Source of the DNA: Branchiostoma floridae
Taxonomy: Eukaryota > Chordata > Leptocardii > Amphioxiformes > Branchiostomatidae
DNA length: 64,000 nucleotides
Reading direction: 5' to 3'
Assembly: GCF_000003815.2 (NCBI RefSeq)
Contig: NC_049991.1
Coordinates: 14,477,873-14,541,872 of the forward strand
Below are positions 33,189-46,600 of the stretch, piece by piece. A program made the position numbers and the translations under genes. The number at the start of each line of letters is the position of its first letter. The first letter of the stretch is position 1. The notes below the pieces were generated by a model. It made no database searches. It was not told where the DNA came from and was given only the letters and a program-made list of their open reading frames with translations.

Positions 33189-35196
33189 GTAAGGCCACGT
33201 CTACTACTTTTGTGAGCTTTGTTGGGTGTGTGCTCAGTAACGAACGTTTCCATGTGTACTCTGTACAAGTGTTGTGCCATTGTGTCAACACTACTGCAAG
33301 GCGCGCGGAAAAGGCGTAGAATACTCGACTTGCTCAGCAACAGCCGCGCGTGTTTTGTCAAAATTTGTGTGTGTAACAAATTTTAAGTCCCAAATTTTAC
33401 CCGTAATGAAGTTCACAACAGAGACTTAAAACGAGGGCTCGAGCTTAGCATACCTTTTGCCAGACATGATAGGTACAGAAACAGTGCTATTCCATACTTG
33501 TCCTCACTCTTAAATACTGATTTATAGCCTGTTTATAGTCACATGACTACTACATGGAATCTTGATTACTGCTCATGTAAGCCTTTGTGTGCAGCAATTA
33601 TTGTTAAATATGTTATATTGTATATATTAAGATGTTTTTAAGACTAAAACTAACTTAATTCAGCCAGTTTTACAGCATTGTATGAAAGGCTGCAACGTTG
33701 TTTTAGTATGTCCATGTATGTATGTATATGTATGCTTGAATAAACCATTGATATAAGTCGTCACAACACTTGACGATTGCACCCAAATCAAAAACTTTCA
33801 TGCGATATATGTAGACTTCACCGTTAGTATACTTTGTTATTATATTATGTTATGTAAAAACTCTACTGTTTTCACTGGTTTCCTTCCGAAGTGATTTGAC
33901 CTTTAACAGACGGTGTACATTTTTGTGTGTCAGTGTTTCTGTATTGCGTGTCATTGCTGATGTCGTGACAAAAGGAAAAGCCTGTTTTCTTTACATCTTG
34001 ACACATTGATCTTGGGATGCGTGTTGACACAACAAAAGGAGCTTTGCCATACCCACCTTTTGAGGGAACCATTGATAACTTAATACATTTTGCTTCTGAC
34101 TTTGTTGTGGCATAATGGGGTCATTGCTGGGCCAAATGACATTGCCAAGGTGACAAGGAAGTAAATCATAAACTAGTGGACGTAGCCATGGTAGTGAGTA
34201 CCTAATTTGAAGATTAAATGAAGTAAAAGATAAGAAAATTCCACAATATCCATTTAATGTCAAATAAGCTCACATTCATTGATGTATTTTTCTGATGTCT
34301 GGACTCAATTTTGAATGATTCCTTGGTGTTGTTTTGGTTCACAAACCTTTGGTATGTTTACAACACACTGACTGCCAAACACCATAACATTTCAAGCTTG
34401 CTGTGACTGTGACATGAATGGTGATTTCACTTGTAAGAGAGGCTGCATGCATTTTTCTGTGAGGAGTAGCAAGCTATTTTTATTCACTGTTGATATTTGC
34501 TGGCCCACCTTAAAGCAACATGAAGTGTTGTCAGAGAATAATTCTACATAGCACACTTTTCTTATCCTGAATTCATTTAATTTCATTGTCGACCATTGAC
34601 AGATTTTTTTTGTCAAACACCAGATTCTATCCTGTTGTGTCAGCAATTCACAGACTAGTTTTGCCACACACACAAACCATTCACAAAACCTTTCACAATA
34701 ACATGTCAACATACCAATTTTAAGATTGCTGGAATTGCTAGGATCCCCCATGCAGACCCTCTTGTATTGCTGGATTCTCTAATATTGCCATTTCTTCTGA
34801 AAATGTATCAATTAGGCTTGCTGGGAGACTAGATCTTAATTGAGTATCTAATTTTTTTACAAGCATGACTTTGTACTTTTGTTTTTCAATGTAGATTCAG
34901 GCTTGACAAAAGAGGCCCTTCCGGTCTAACAATCATTAGAGTAGACTTGACAGGCTGGGAAATGATTACATGAAGATAACAGGACTGACAGATTGTTGAA
35001 ATATTCATGTCACTGCCTCTTGACTGAGGACATCATTCAAGTACCTTGTTGCTTGCAATTCATTTTACTGTCACAACACTTCAGTCTTTACTGGTATCAT
35101 GTTAATCAGCAACAAGTGTTTATTGGCAGTTGATTTAACAAAAGATTTAGCTTGAGACACCTCATGGGCATTATGATTTTCATACAGCTAGAAATA
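33189..35196. other. AT-rich non-coding stretch, possibly intron
   Basis: No coding signal or element with clear ends. Confidence 0.4.
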
Positions 35197-35405
35197 CTGT
35201 AAATGCAGAAACTTTCGCAGTGGTTTAATGTTTGCGGTTTCCACGGTGGCTGATTCACTGCAAATTAAAAACCACCGTGAACATTTTTCCATGGCAGTTA
35301 GAGACTACAGTGCATGGTGCTACTGCGAACTTAAAACCACCGAAAAAAGTCCTTTTTCCCGCTGCCGCGAAATTAAATCCCCACGAACTTAAAATAAATT
35401 TACAG
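35197..35405. mobile_element. TA-target MITE, copy 2 of 2
   Basis: CTGTAAATGCAG..to..AAATTTACAG flanked by TA. The interior AAAACCACCG, CATGGCAGTTAGAGACTACAG and GCATGGTGCTACTGCGAA corresponds in inverse orientation to the copy at 15545-15752. Confidence 0.75.
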
Positions 35406-37048
35406 TACTTCTCACAATGACGTATCATTTGCAAATCAACACAGAGCCAGGGAAGTCAAACTTATGGTGATTTTGTTTGCTGCCATTGGCAATGGTGAGT
35501 GCTAAGTGCTAAGTGCCAAGCTGGAGACTTTTCCAGAATGCAGGAAATGAGTTTTTGGTCGTAATGCAGTGCTCTGGGCAATATTGCTCATCAGACCACA
35601 GTCTTGACCCATGAGATGAAGTTCAGACTGGATGGTACCAGGCATATGTAGTTCTTAACTTTTCTTTCTAAAGTGATTGCCTTGGAGATAACATCAACGC
35701 TCTTAATTCTGCCCTACATGTATGAATAATGTCACCACATGAGAAAAGTACATTAAATTTAAAGTGATTTAAAGACAATACCAATGCAGCATCAGTAATC
35801 CTAAGGTTTATACATTTTAGATATTTCAGTGTTCAAGACAATCCTGAGAAGGCCTCAAAAGGAGTAATTTTTTTTTATTGCACCCAGTGGAATTCTGAGA
35901 GTTGATGTTACTTGTATGACATTTACAGTGTCTGAACATGCGCAGAAGAAAAACTGAGACATGCAAGTTGCTGGCTTAATCTTCAAAATATAGCTAGCTT
36001 GAAGTTTTAGATGTTTGAATTCCAGTGTGTTATATTGCGCATTACCAACCTCAAAGACTTACTTTTCTACAAGATACAATCATCATATTCAACCCCAGGA
36101 GGCCAACATTTTAATCTGCTGTAGTGCGTCCTATGGGATACATCGGAGAGCACTCGTGTACAGTCAATAACCAGATAACATCTCATCCTTTTGAAACAGT
36201 GTGACATCTGAAATTACGACCATTCAGACTTTCTATGATAAACGTATGTCAATAAATAACTCCAATAATAAGGCTGTTTATCATTGATGGGGCCTGTTGA
36301 CAGTGCTTTAGGGTAGGCAGAGTTTAAATATTAATTTCATAACTCCACACTGAAAGATTTAAATTCATGTCTCCAAATTGATTTCAGCTCTTCACGTACA
36401 TGTATAGAAACTAAAAAAATCTTGACATACAGATATTAAAATCAAGATAGAGGCTGGAGTCTGTGGTGTTGATGACAGTTTTTGACTTGTTTGCTGTTGG
36501 TTTTCTGCACGGAATTTGCTGTTCATAAACTATCTTGGCAGTTATGAAAATGTTATGACACATATGCCAAACAACCAAAGTATGCAGTCAATCTGCATTC
36601 TCAAGACTATACATATTAACATCTTATACCTTCCAGCGACAACTATTTTCTTGTTCATTTATTGTAATTATTTTCTATAGTGGAAAGTATTGCTAAGTTA
36701 GTTCCAATGGCAGAGACATTTGGATTAAATTTTGTGATACACACTTGAGTGCAGCTCTAGTATTTTGATCATTCCATTCCAGCCATAACAATCTGGGCAA
36801 AAGCCCGTAACTACTTTTTTCCTTGTCGCTAACATAAACACAGTATGTTATTACTATAACTTATGTAAACAATAAATATTTTCCTTTGAGGAACAAGTTA
36901 AATTGTTACTACTCAAATGCCCAGTCATACTCCTCATCACTATAATTTCCCACCATCTTTCCAGGTTTAGACAATGTGCAGCTTCTTCAGAGTCATGCGG
37001 TTCAATTTTGCAGTTTAATGGTTGATGAAGTGTTATACAATGTTGGTA
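35406..37048. other. AT-rich non-coding stretch
   Basis: The piece at about 35806-35900 (TAGATATTTCAGTGTTCAAGA..GAGAAGGCCTC) resembles half of the MITE at 52539-52735. Otherwise nothing is recognised. Confidence 0.4.
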
Positions 37049-37518
37049 CAGTCAAACCTGCCCAAGACGACCACCCGGGGGACTGGGCAAAAGCGGTCAA
37101 TTTGGTCAGGTGGTTGGTTAGAACTTCTATAGAAGAATATCGACTCACAACATGCCTGAGACATACTTTAAATGGTTTTTGTTGTGTTTAATGGCAAATA
37201 GCAAGTACACGCACATGGATCCACTGCTGCTTTATTTGAACAAAACTTAATGGTAGTCAAAATCCAATGCAAACTGGCCGAATTTGGCACAAAATAGCGC
37301 TAGTTATCATTGAAAATCGATGACACCTCAAGATTTGAAAATAATGCGGTCGTTAGGGATTTGGTCTCAATTTTTGGCGGTCGCGTTGGCCAGGTGGTCA
37401 TTGTGAAGAGGTCGCTAAATGCTTACATCAATGGGGAAAATTTTTGGGATCGAGAAAAATCAGTCGTAATGGCCAGGTGGTCGCTAAGAAGAGGTGGTCG
37501 CTTGGGCAGGTTTGACTG
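37049..37518. mobile_element. TA-target MITE, CAGTCAAACCTG family
   Basis: The left end CAGTCAAACCTGCCCAAG and right end CTTGGGCAGGTTTGACTG are perfect inverses. Flanked by TA on both sides (37047-37048, 37519-37520). Inner repeats of GTGGTCGCT and GGCCAGGTGGTC. 470 bp, non-coding. Confidence 0.88.
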
Positions 37519-38572
37519 TATTTGAATGTTTTTGCGTACTCACTTGTGTATATTGAACTTAAACCTATTATAAACTCCATGAATCATAGCTAAGTCTTTC
37601 CAATCTACTAGAAAAGTAGAGCTATCAGATCACATTCAGGAACATTTGATGTCATGCTCACAATGTTTTAAAGCACTTTAAAACTTTGCTGACATTTCAA
37701 ATGGGATCATGAAGTCCTCTTAAGTTCTTATCTAGTACAGATGGAGTTATAGCCCCAAGACAAACACTGCCAGAAGGAAAATGTAAATACATTTGTCTCT
37801 ATGCAAACCTGCCTCAAATCCACTTTCAACTGGGTGTAAACCTAGCTTCGTGTTTTCAAAGACTTACGAGTGTATGGAAGTTAAAGGCAGTATTTTGATT
37901 CTGTGGTTTGGCAAGTGATGTTAGCATTTATGAGCGAAGACAGTGACTGACACTGATGATTTAATGTACTGTACTGAGGTCGTCTTTATCTTGTGTACTC
38001 ACAAGGTTTGCACAACCCTGAAAACACTCTGAAAACAAACTCGGGAATGGTGTTAAGTGAAACATTGACAGCTCTGTATTTTTACTGCAAAGTGTAAATA
38101 TGCACAAGACTGCATTTTGTTAAAGTTTAATTTGCTGCAACCATTTCCAATAAGGCCAGTCAAAAATATTTGGTGTGATTAAAAAGTGTCAACCAAATAA
38201 GGCTGAACATTGTCACTAAAAAATGCTGTTTGCATGAATTTTCCAGCTTATTCCCTCTTCCCCAAGGCCTGGCCTGTAAATGAACATATCAGTCATGTTA
38301 ATCACGTTTTGAGACAGAAGCTGTTTACATTTCAAAGTCTAGTCTTCAGGCACTTATTTCGCTGAAGTCAGTCCACTCAGTGGGAGCAATAATAGCTAGC
38401 CATTATGACCAGTAGGCAGTTTTGTAAATCTTTACTTTCAAGACTGCAAATCCAAATGGTCTCTCTAACAGCTAGCTGCTCTGTGTAATGGCTAACTCAG
38501 TCATTACCTGGTGTTTATCAATTTCAGCATTCAGTTTTAGTTTCTTCAGTTGGCCTTTGAGGCTGTTGGGGC

Positions 38573-38793
38573 AGTGAGTGTTATCCATTGTGTCAAAGGC
38601 ACGGTGTTGGAAGGTAGAGCCCTAGAACCCTCCCCTCACACCGCCTTTTCCCACCCTTAAACTGTGGTACCAATTTTTACACCGGGTGGAGTGAGGAAAG
38701 TTTCCCAAGGGCACAAGATTGGTAGTTTGACAGAAAAATGAGCCCAGAGCCTCTGGGTTAGGGACAGTTGCCACAATCACCTGAGCCTCACTC
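38573..38793 (-). mobile_element. SINE-like fragment, inverted
   Basis: On the minus strand it reads CTTGTGCCCTTGGGAAACTTTCC..CACTCCACCCGGTGTAAA, the same body as the SINE at 16731-16946. The tRNA-like head is too degraded to be sure. Confidence 0.5.
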
Positions 38794-39400
38794 CTTCATG
38801 TGCTGTCATCATATTTGATAAAGTATTATCAGTCTTTGAGATAGCAAGATAGCAAAATGATATTCAATACAAACAAGTAATATTATGAATGAAACACTAC
38901 ATGCATACTGCATCTCTAATGACATGTATACCCAATGATTGTCACAAAGAATGGAAATGGTTTACCTGACTGTTATGAGCTACAAAGTGATAAAACCTGA
39001 CCTTTTATACAAAAACAATTCTTACTTTTTGTTTAATGTCCATACAAAAGATAACAGTAAATGTTTTAACACAAATAAAGCACAGGTCGTTTATCATTGC
39101 AAGCACTACATGTAAGTCCACTTTAGGAAACAGGATCAGAGGTTAAATCAATATTATGATTAATCATTCCGCTCATAGGTTCTAATCTAACTTCCACTTG
39201 ACCATAGATAATCTTGTTCTGTACTGACAGAAACATATCCTAAACACACTGACTGAGGGCAATTTCTGGACATGGCTGTTTTGCATTGCACATGATAATA
39301 CATGGTACAATGTATGACTGCATGAACACTGTTTCAACTCAACGAGCCTATACATTTGTATTATAATACTGTAACAGTGGGGTTCAAGCTCCGCCAAACA

Positions 39401-39492
39401 TTCCAAAGGGTCCAACCTTCTGGCATAGTGGTTAGTGGTGTTGGGTTGGTGAGCTGGCAGCCCAGGTTTGGTGTGGGTTCGAATCCCTGGAG
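39401..39492 (+). mobile_element. tRNA-derived SINE head
   Basis: TGGCATAGTGGTTAGTGGTG (box A-like) and GGGTTCGAATCCC (box B) are spaced as in a tRNA gene. The acceptor ends do not pair, so it is a tRNA-derived repeat or pseudogene rather than a functional tRNA. Confidence 0.6.
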
Positions 39493-41280
39493 CCAAGAGA
39501 CTGTTTCTACTCGCCTCTTACAGTTCCATGCATATAAACTGCGATAATTAGATTGTACATTTGTTCATCATTACCCCAATTCAGTAACAAGAATAGCAGT
39601 ACATCAGTTTCTCTTAGTGGTATCTCTTGACTTAAAGATCACAAATTGAAACATCATTCTACACATACTGTAGGTGTAACATTTGCTTACTTTTATTCTT
39701 GACACACACATATCAAAATTTAATAAGTTCTATTAAACAGATGACAAAAATCTGTTTTGTTTTGTGAAGTGGAAACAACCAAACAGTCGACCCAATTCTA
39801 CCAATGAACTGACCTCATTTAATCAATCAAAAATTTATAACAAATCAATTATTGATAGGCAATAAGTTTTTAATGCTCTAATGCTCAATAGAGATTTTGT
39901 AGGATAAGTACAAGTGGATCTAAACTGACATTTGATATGTCTAGGTATTATTGATGGCTGAGCTGATTCAATCCAAAAGACAATTATAATAATTTTAATT
40001 TATTCTTTCAACAAGTTTTATATCATTGCAACATATACAATCTTGAACTAAGTAATAAAAGAAGTTGATATTAACTAGTAGGTGCAGAAATTTTTAACAG
40101 CCACACAAATGATTGTCAGTAGTTTTAGGAAAATTATTTTTATTACCATCATGACATTTTGTTATAGCTAGCATTTACTTGTAATGGCTTTGAAAAGTGA
40201 CATAATCATGTTGCTCAGTAATACTAGTCTTTAACGAAAACATCTGGGACTTGGTTTTGGGCTTCCCGTGAAATACGTCTAACAGCTTTCCATTAGTTAA
40301 TGGTCACCTCTTTTCCTCCTCCTAAGCTGCCATTACTGAGGAACTAATGGATGCTGACGACACTTTTCGAATAGAAAATGACTTTCAAGAATAGCGCTGT
40401 TGCTTAAGGAAATTGAATGTAAAATGCGGAGGCCATTGGATTTAAGGTGGAAAGGAGCACAGAATTAACATAAACACCAGGAGAAATGCTTCCGTGCCAA
40501 ACATAATTGTCAAAAAGACTAAAGAAGAAGACTGGTTTTCTGGTGAAATGAGGTCTATCTTTAAGTCCAGAAAGGAGTGATGCCTACCACTAACACCTTA
40601 AAGAAAAGGTAGAAGAAACACTTTTTTTTATTTGATATTATTTTAATAGTGTGAGTCCAAAGAGACTTGGAATTTAAAAATAAATTATTTTCCAATGATC
40701 TGTACTACTAACAATTTTTTTTCTGTGATTGTTGTTCAGCCATCTACCATTAGTAATCTTTTGAGGTTATGTTTCATCCCTAGTCCTCAGCTACGACTTT
40801 CCAAAATGCCATCCTCCAAAGTAGCTTAATATGGGATAAGTATATCAAGGAAAAGCCTTCATTGATGACTACATGTGACTTGATCCTGTATTTTTCTGGG
40901 TCCTGTTAAAATGGGCTGCGGAGCTTCAAAGTTCAACTGAAGCTACGGTAACTGTTTATCATCAAAGTTGACAAGTTCAATCTTCTTAACATGATTAAGT
41001 GTTCAATCTAGGTAAATGGCTCCGAAGTGGATACTTGGGGCAGAACTAACAGTGCCCTGTACACTCTAAGGACATTAAAAGACTGCCCCGGGTGCCCAGT
41101 GATTCTCTGTGTAATGAACTAAGGATAAAAGGGTTTCTAGACTGTCTCCTGCGTAATCCTATATCCACCCTAAGTGACCCCGTCCAGTCCATCACCACAA
41201 CATACATGTACATGGAAGTCTTTCCACGGCTTAAATGAGACTTACCAGTAATATAATGGAACCTTTACTGCATGGGATCT
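39493..41280. other. AT-rich non-coding stretch
   Basis: No coding signal or bounded repeat seen. Confidence 0.4.
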
Positions 41281-41640
41281 CAGGGCTCGAAATACTTTTT
41301 TCTGCATACCTGCACTGGTGCAGGTAACTCTGAAAATGACCTGCACCAGACAAATTTTACCTGCACCACTCTGAATTTGGGAAGTATATAATATTATATA
41401 TTGGATCCTACTAAAATTGTTCAGGAGCCATTACTATTTTTTCTTCTATACTTTATAGGTGGTAACAGTCAATGCAGCTAATAACAATCCACATACACCT
41501 ACATTATACATGTATGACATTTATGTATAGACCCAGTACATGGACCAGTACAGGTTAGGTACAGGTGGACACCAGAAATACCTGCATAGCTCCAATTTTA
41601 CCTGCACTAACCTGCACAATAAGTAGTATTTCGAGCCCTG
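41281..41640. mobile_element. Foldback element with CAGGGCTCGAAAT ends
   Basis: Termini CAGGGCTCGAAATACTT and TAGTATTTCGAGCCCTG are inverse. Flanked by GATCT (41276-41280 and 41641-41645). The interior repeats ACCTGCAC in both orientations, including ACCTGCACTGGTGCAGGT. The CAGGG termini recall hAT elements, but only a 5-bp direct repeat is clear. Confidence 0.8.
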
Positions 41641-41645
41641 GATCT

Positions 41646-43395
41646 GAACCACAGCTGAGCGCTAAAAATAAAAAAAAGAATTTTTACAATGTTTCCGAGG
41701 TTGTAGTATTCTTCTTTGTAAAAAGTGCACATCTCTCAAAGTAGAGTTTTACTTTTAGATGGTCAGTACTTACTTAAAAGCCAGGAAATAGGTTCATCTA
41801 CATTCAGGGGTATTGTTTTTGGTTGTGTATATTATGTGTTTATATCTATAACTCAAGATCCTTTTGAATCAAACTCTAGATCTGTTCGATTTGTGTATAT
41901 GGGTAGTTGTATTGTACATGTATATTTGTAATTACAAACTTTGAAGATACTTGGCAATTTTGGGCAACATATTCAGGTACCAAAATTACCTTTCCTGAAA
42001 GTACTGTCCATAGACAACTGGCCTGCTTGGTGAGGTCAATGACCTCAATTTGGCGCATCGAGGAGACCTTGGACATGCTGGGCATCAATTGTTATATTGC
42101 AAAATAAGGCTGGAGCAGTGGCATTAAGAAATTTATCAAAACTCCACATATTTCATGGAAGTAGAAGGTGTTTGATTTCTTGTTTCAAGAAATAGAAACA
42201 CAAAGAAGTAGAAAGATACATTTGTAATTGCAACGCCATGTTTTTTTACCGCGTAGACCAACTTCTTTGCAGTTGACAAACTTTAAACTTTTTTCACAAG
42301 CGACTTTCTCAATCATGGTATGTTTACCTGTAGTAATTGGTACTGTACTGCTACATCCATTCCATGTCTGGCTGTTTTGATAACAAATTTTACAACCTAG
42401 ATTTTCACCTGCACTGCATAAAATGTCCATCTTACTTACCATGTAGCCATCAATAAGGATGGAACATGCATGCACTGATTTGATAAAAGCGATGCCTATC
42501 ATTACCATTGTCTGAGGTGCTACTTCCATTTGTAAACCTGGGAGACAAAATCCCTGTAAGGACACTGCAAACCTGTGATACTGTCAGGAAAGGACCACGT
42601 GAGTAACAGCTCACAGATTTTGCCCTGGGCATTTACTAGCAAAGATTACCTAGGTGTGTACTTCATGTGAACTCTTTAGACTTGTAACAATTCAACAGGA
42701 AATATTGACACTTCCTATGATTGTGTACATGCCACTTGATATTCCTTTCAATGTTGGGAAGACATTTCATCTCAGAGTGAGGAATATAAGAAACAGCTGT
42801 CATAAAACTTTGGGAGCAATATATCTTCATCCAGTAATATGTCTCTTTAGATTTGTAGCCCCTGTTACATACAATGTGTACAGAAACTTAACCTGAAGAT
42901 GTCTGTACTCATATGATATAGTATTGATTCATTTTTCAGAAATCCAAGTACAATTTACATTTTCTAGCTGGGCTTCATGTAGCCAAAAATATGTGCTATG
43001 CGAGTTGAAATATTTACAGAATCATGACTGTATCCCACTGGAAATGTCAACTTTAAAGATGAATATCCAGAGCTCAGAACGTAATAACAACTTGCACTTG
43101 CAGTGTTCAGAAAAAAATGAAAGAAAAGTAACAAAATTGCATACTTGGATTCAGATTTGGTATGTTGAATGACATATTGTATCTAACAGAGAAAGGCAGT
43201 TGGTAGTCATTGCAAACTGGGTTGCAAAGAGTCATTGACTGAACTTTACTCAGCAAAATTATGAGATTATATCACACAAAATATTGCTGAAATCCTTTAC
43301 ACTCTCATGTTAGAATTAGAACAGATAAGAACATTGTGTGCTAGCTTACTCTTGTTTGGAAATATTGCAACAGTCTGTCTTCTGCACAGTTGTTA
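41646..43395. other. AT-rich non-coding stretch
   Basis: Open frames on both strands (for example 42185-42565 minus) lack family resemblance and any coding composition bias. Confidence 0.4.
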
Positions 43396-43399
43396 TTAA

Positions 43400-44492
43400 C
43401 CCTCTCAGCACGTCATAAAATTTTTTCCTGTATACCATATACGACATATAATTTCAGTCTATATAGGTGTCAATTAGTACTTTTTGTTAATTATTATTAC
43501 AGCTGCTATGTAAGGAGTAGACTAGGAAAACTATATATTTCTGGAAAGCTCACAGACTGGCCTTTCCAATAAAAGCAAAATAAACATCATACCATCAATC
43601 AGATAGTAGTAATAGTAATAACAATAAACAAAAACACAATATGCAAAACAAAACAAAAACATGTCTCACAAAATAAAAAGTCCATTCAGGGGCAAAAACA
43701 TACTTTATTTATCCTGAAACTACACAGAAATACATTATAATACAAGAGCAATGCTGGTATTATGTGATGGGCATCAAACATCTTCACACTGCTCATCATC
43801 TTCATCGATGTTGTCACTGCTGGATGCTGGGGAGAAAACCAAAATATAGTTTATAATAATCACATGTTTTGTTGTTGAACAATTGTATTGTTGTATTATC
43901 ATGTGAAATTGTTGTTTTGTTGAGGAAAAATTGTAGTAATATTATTTAAAAAATAGTACAACTTCCAACCACTTTCATTTATATGTTCACATAAGTATAA
44001 CTACAAGCTCTGACAATATCTAAAAAAAAAAAATTTGAAAAAAAAAAATTTGAAAAAAGTAAAACAGAACAGGTTTTGCTATCGCAAACCTGTAAAATGC
44101 AGCTAGATATTAGCAGTACGAAACCGCAAACCTGGCATGAAGAGACTACAGCCAATATTCAACCAAAAAAACCCCGTTGTTTACCTTGTTGTTCGTCACT
44201 TTCCCCGCTGGTGGGAGCCTCCACTAAATCTTCATTATCGGCCGACGAGGCCCCTGAAGCACTCATGATTATCTAGCGTCTGGATTACGTTCAAATAAGG
44301 TTTGAATGAAGTCAAAATGCTGTATGTTTTCTGATTGATTGGTTCTCTTACAATTACCAGCGTTCTAGTTGTGGGATTCGTCATGATGGTGGGCAGGGAG
44401 TTCAAAATCCAAAACGTGACGTACGAAGCCCCGTACGTGGCTTCTCGCGGTTTACGGGAAAGCCACGAAAATGGCTTTTCGTGCTGAGAGGG
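43400..44492. mobile_element. piggyBac-like deletion derivative
   Basis: CCCTCTCAGCACG at the left end is the exact inverse of CGTGCTGAGAGGG at the right. TTAA flanks both ends (43396-43399, 44493-44496), the hallmark target of piggyBac elements. At 1093 bp it is too short for a full transposase. On the minus strand it retains a small two-exon gene and a polyadenylation signal (AATAAA, complement of 43704-43709). Confidence 0.92.
43774..44266 (-). CDS. Short acidic protein encoded by the piggyBac derivative, two exons
   Basis: Minus-strand exons 44266-44185 and 43826-43774 join in phase 1 (CAAG|GTAAAC to CTCCCCAG|CATCC) to 44 aa. It starts MSASGASSADNEDLVEAPTS and ends with an acidic NIDEDDEQCEDV. 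Acidic, Ser-rich N-termini are usual in piggyBac transposases (family knowledge). The DDE catalytic part is absent. It is best read as the transposase N-terminal exon spliced to a short remaining 3' exon; whether it is expressed is unknown. Confidence 0.6.
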
Positions 44493-44635
44493 TTAATATA
44501 CAATAGTAGGGGAACACTGTGCGAAAGGGTGTCATTTCCGGACGTTTCTATGTTTGTATACATCCGGATCGGGACCGTTTCTGGATATATCCGGACAATA
44601 TATTGACGAAATCTGACATGACTCCCCTACGTTTT

Positions 44636-45000
44636 CGGATAATTTCAGGAGTCCGGAACGGGACCATTTAATTCCTGCCTCATATCCGGATTTCCAGTAA
44701 TGGAACGTTTTCGGACTCTTTGGAGACAAAACACGTTCCGAATATTTCGTATATATCCGGATAATTTCAGGAGTCCGGAACGGGACCAAATAATTACGTC
44801 TCATATCCGGATTTCCAGTAATGGAACGTTTTCGGACTCTTTGGATACAAATCACGTTCCGAATATTTCGTATAAATCCGGATAATTTCAGGAGTCAAGA
44901 ATAGACCATATAATCATGTCGCATATCCGGATTCCAAGAAATGGTACGTTCTAGGACTCTTTGGAGACAAAACACGTTCCGAATATTTCATATTTTCTGA
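44636..45000. repeat. Subterminal tandem repeats, ~121-bp unit, three copies
   Basis: ATAATTTCAGGAGTC recurs at about 44639, 44761 and 44882, each followed by ATATCCGGATTTCCAGTAAT and GGACTCTTTGGA..ACGTTCCGAATATTTC. Such subterminal repeat arrays serve as transposase binding sites in CACTA elements (family knowledge). Confidence 0.8.
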
Positions 45001-45190
45001 GCGCGTTCGGGGCTATTACGCCCCGGAAATGTTGCATAAACTTAAGATATACTGAAACATCATAGGAACAGTACAACACATTATTTCAGAATATCCAGTA
45101 ACTTTATGATCATGCTAAATACTTAATATTTAACGTTTCCTGTCCGTTTTTACCTAGTTTTACCCACGCCTTTTTAGCGACAATTCGACA

Positions 45191-45348
45191 NNNNNNNNNN
45201 NNNNNNNNNNNNNNNNNNNNNNNNNNNNNNNNNNNNNNNNNNNNNNNNNNNNNNNNNNNNNNNNNNNNNNNNNNNNNNNNNNNNNNNNNNNNNNNNNNNN
45301 NNNNNNNNNNNNNNNNNNNNNNNNNNNNNNNNNNNNNNNNNNNNNNNN
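45191..45348. other. Assembly gap (158 N)
   Basis: Unknown bases inside the CACTG element. Confidence 0.99.
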
Positions 45349-45562
45349 TACAACCTCATTGGTCTTCACAAAAAGTGAAGCTCGAACGAAGCCAAAGTTA
45401 AACAGTTCACTGTCAGGTCCAATAATATCAAGCCCAAGTCAATAACATCATAACAAAACTGATCAGTTTAAATGTACAATATCAAATGTACAGTATCCGA
45501 CACAAGTCTAACGTTATATACCATACAATCAATATTCGTAGGACAAAAATGTCATTACTAAA

Positions 45563-45822
45563 TCAGTACGACAGTCCATTTTCAAGTCCTCTATAAGTCC
45601 GTATCGTGTTGACTGTGGAATCATCGTCCGGGGCGCCCTCTTCTGCGTCTTTGTGGTAGTGGACGATCATTGGAGACAGAAGATGCTCTGGCAAGACCCC
45701 GCAATATCGACGGCACGTCTCGAGGACAGTCCGCTCCATTGCATAGTCCAGGCACTGTCCGTCATCAGAGTAGAAACAGTTCTGGCAGGATACAACAGCA
45801 CCGGGCACAGACTGTCCTAAGT
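45563..45822 (-). CDS. Probable last exon of a gene inside the CACTG element
   Basis: The minus-strand frame is open from an acceptor-like AACACTTAG near 45822 to a stop at 45563. It encodes a Cys-rich segment (SCQNCFYSDDGQCLDYAMER, ETCRRYCGVLPEHL) followed by an acidic tail (DAEEGAPDDD). The Cys spacing suggests a small zinc-binding module. The family is not recognised. Confidence 0.45.
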
Positions 45823-46600
45823 GTTACCAGGAGGTAGGCCTCGGTCGTCGGCATGGCAGGACAGGCGATTGGGAAACAGAGGCTGACAGCGGCAGGAATG
45901 GAAAAAAAAACGGCTAGTAACTGCCCCGAACCCATGAACGGTACATGTAAAATTGTTCAAACAACACGGCCATAAAAATCACAGCAGGGCAAGACGGGGA
46001 CAAAGGCAGGAATCTGGAGTCGGCTATCATCAAAGGGCGCGGGCCACACAGATGGCACAGATAAGGACCCCCAAACAACGAATGGAATGAATATGCACAC
46101 AATCACATTGGTCCTAGCAAGGAGATTATAGTTGCTCCTTGGTTCTATTAAAGATTTAGCCAGCCAAAACAACAGGACAGAAAAGTTTAGACGCAACCGT
46201 TAGCACTTACAGCACAAAATGATATGAGAATTTAACTAACTATGGAACGGGCAATTTGTAAACAAGCCGGGGATGACACGCGGGGGTTCAAACTGAAAGA
46301 GAAGTGATCTATCATACAACAATCTTTACAAAGAGATCACACTACTAATTATTAAATACACAAAACACTAGGAAGGGATAACAGACATTGCTGACAGACA
46401 TATACGGAACTAAGAACGGTTAACTGCTATGTATATACAATCTATGTACTAGAGAGCTACACTACTCACTTCTTGGTCCGGTAGGGGCTAGCGGCAGCGG
46501 CAACTAAGGTTCAAATCTAGTATCAAACCTAACTGCTGTCACCAGCTGGTCTACTATTGGTCTAGTCAAGTCATGTGACTTCCTAATATAGTCTTGTTAC

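Noticed and set aside
42185-42565. 126-aa minus-strand frame
   Set aside because: Low-complexity AT-rich DNA around it and no family resemblance; likely chance.
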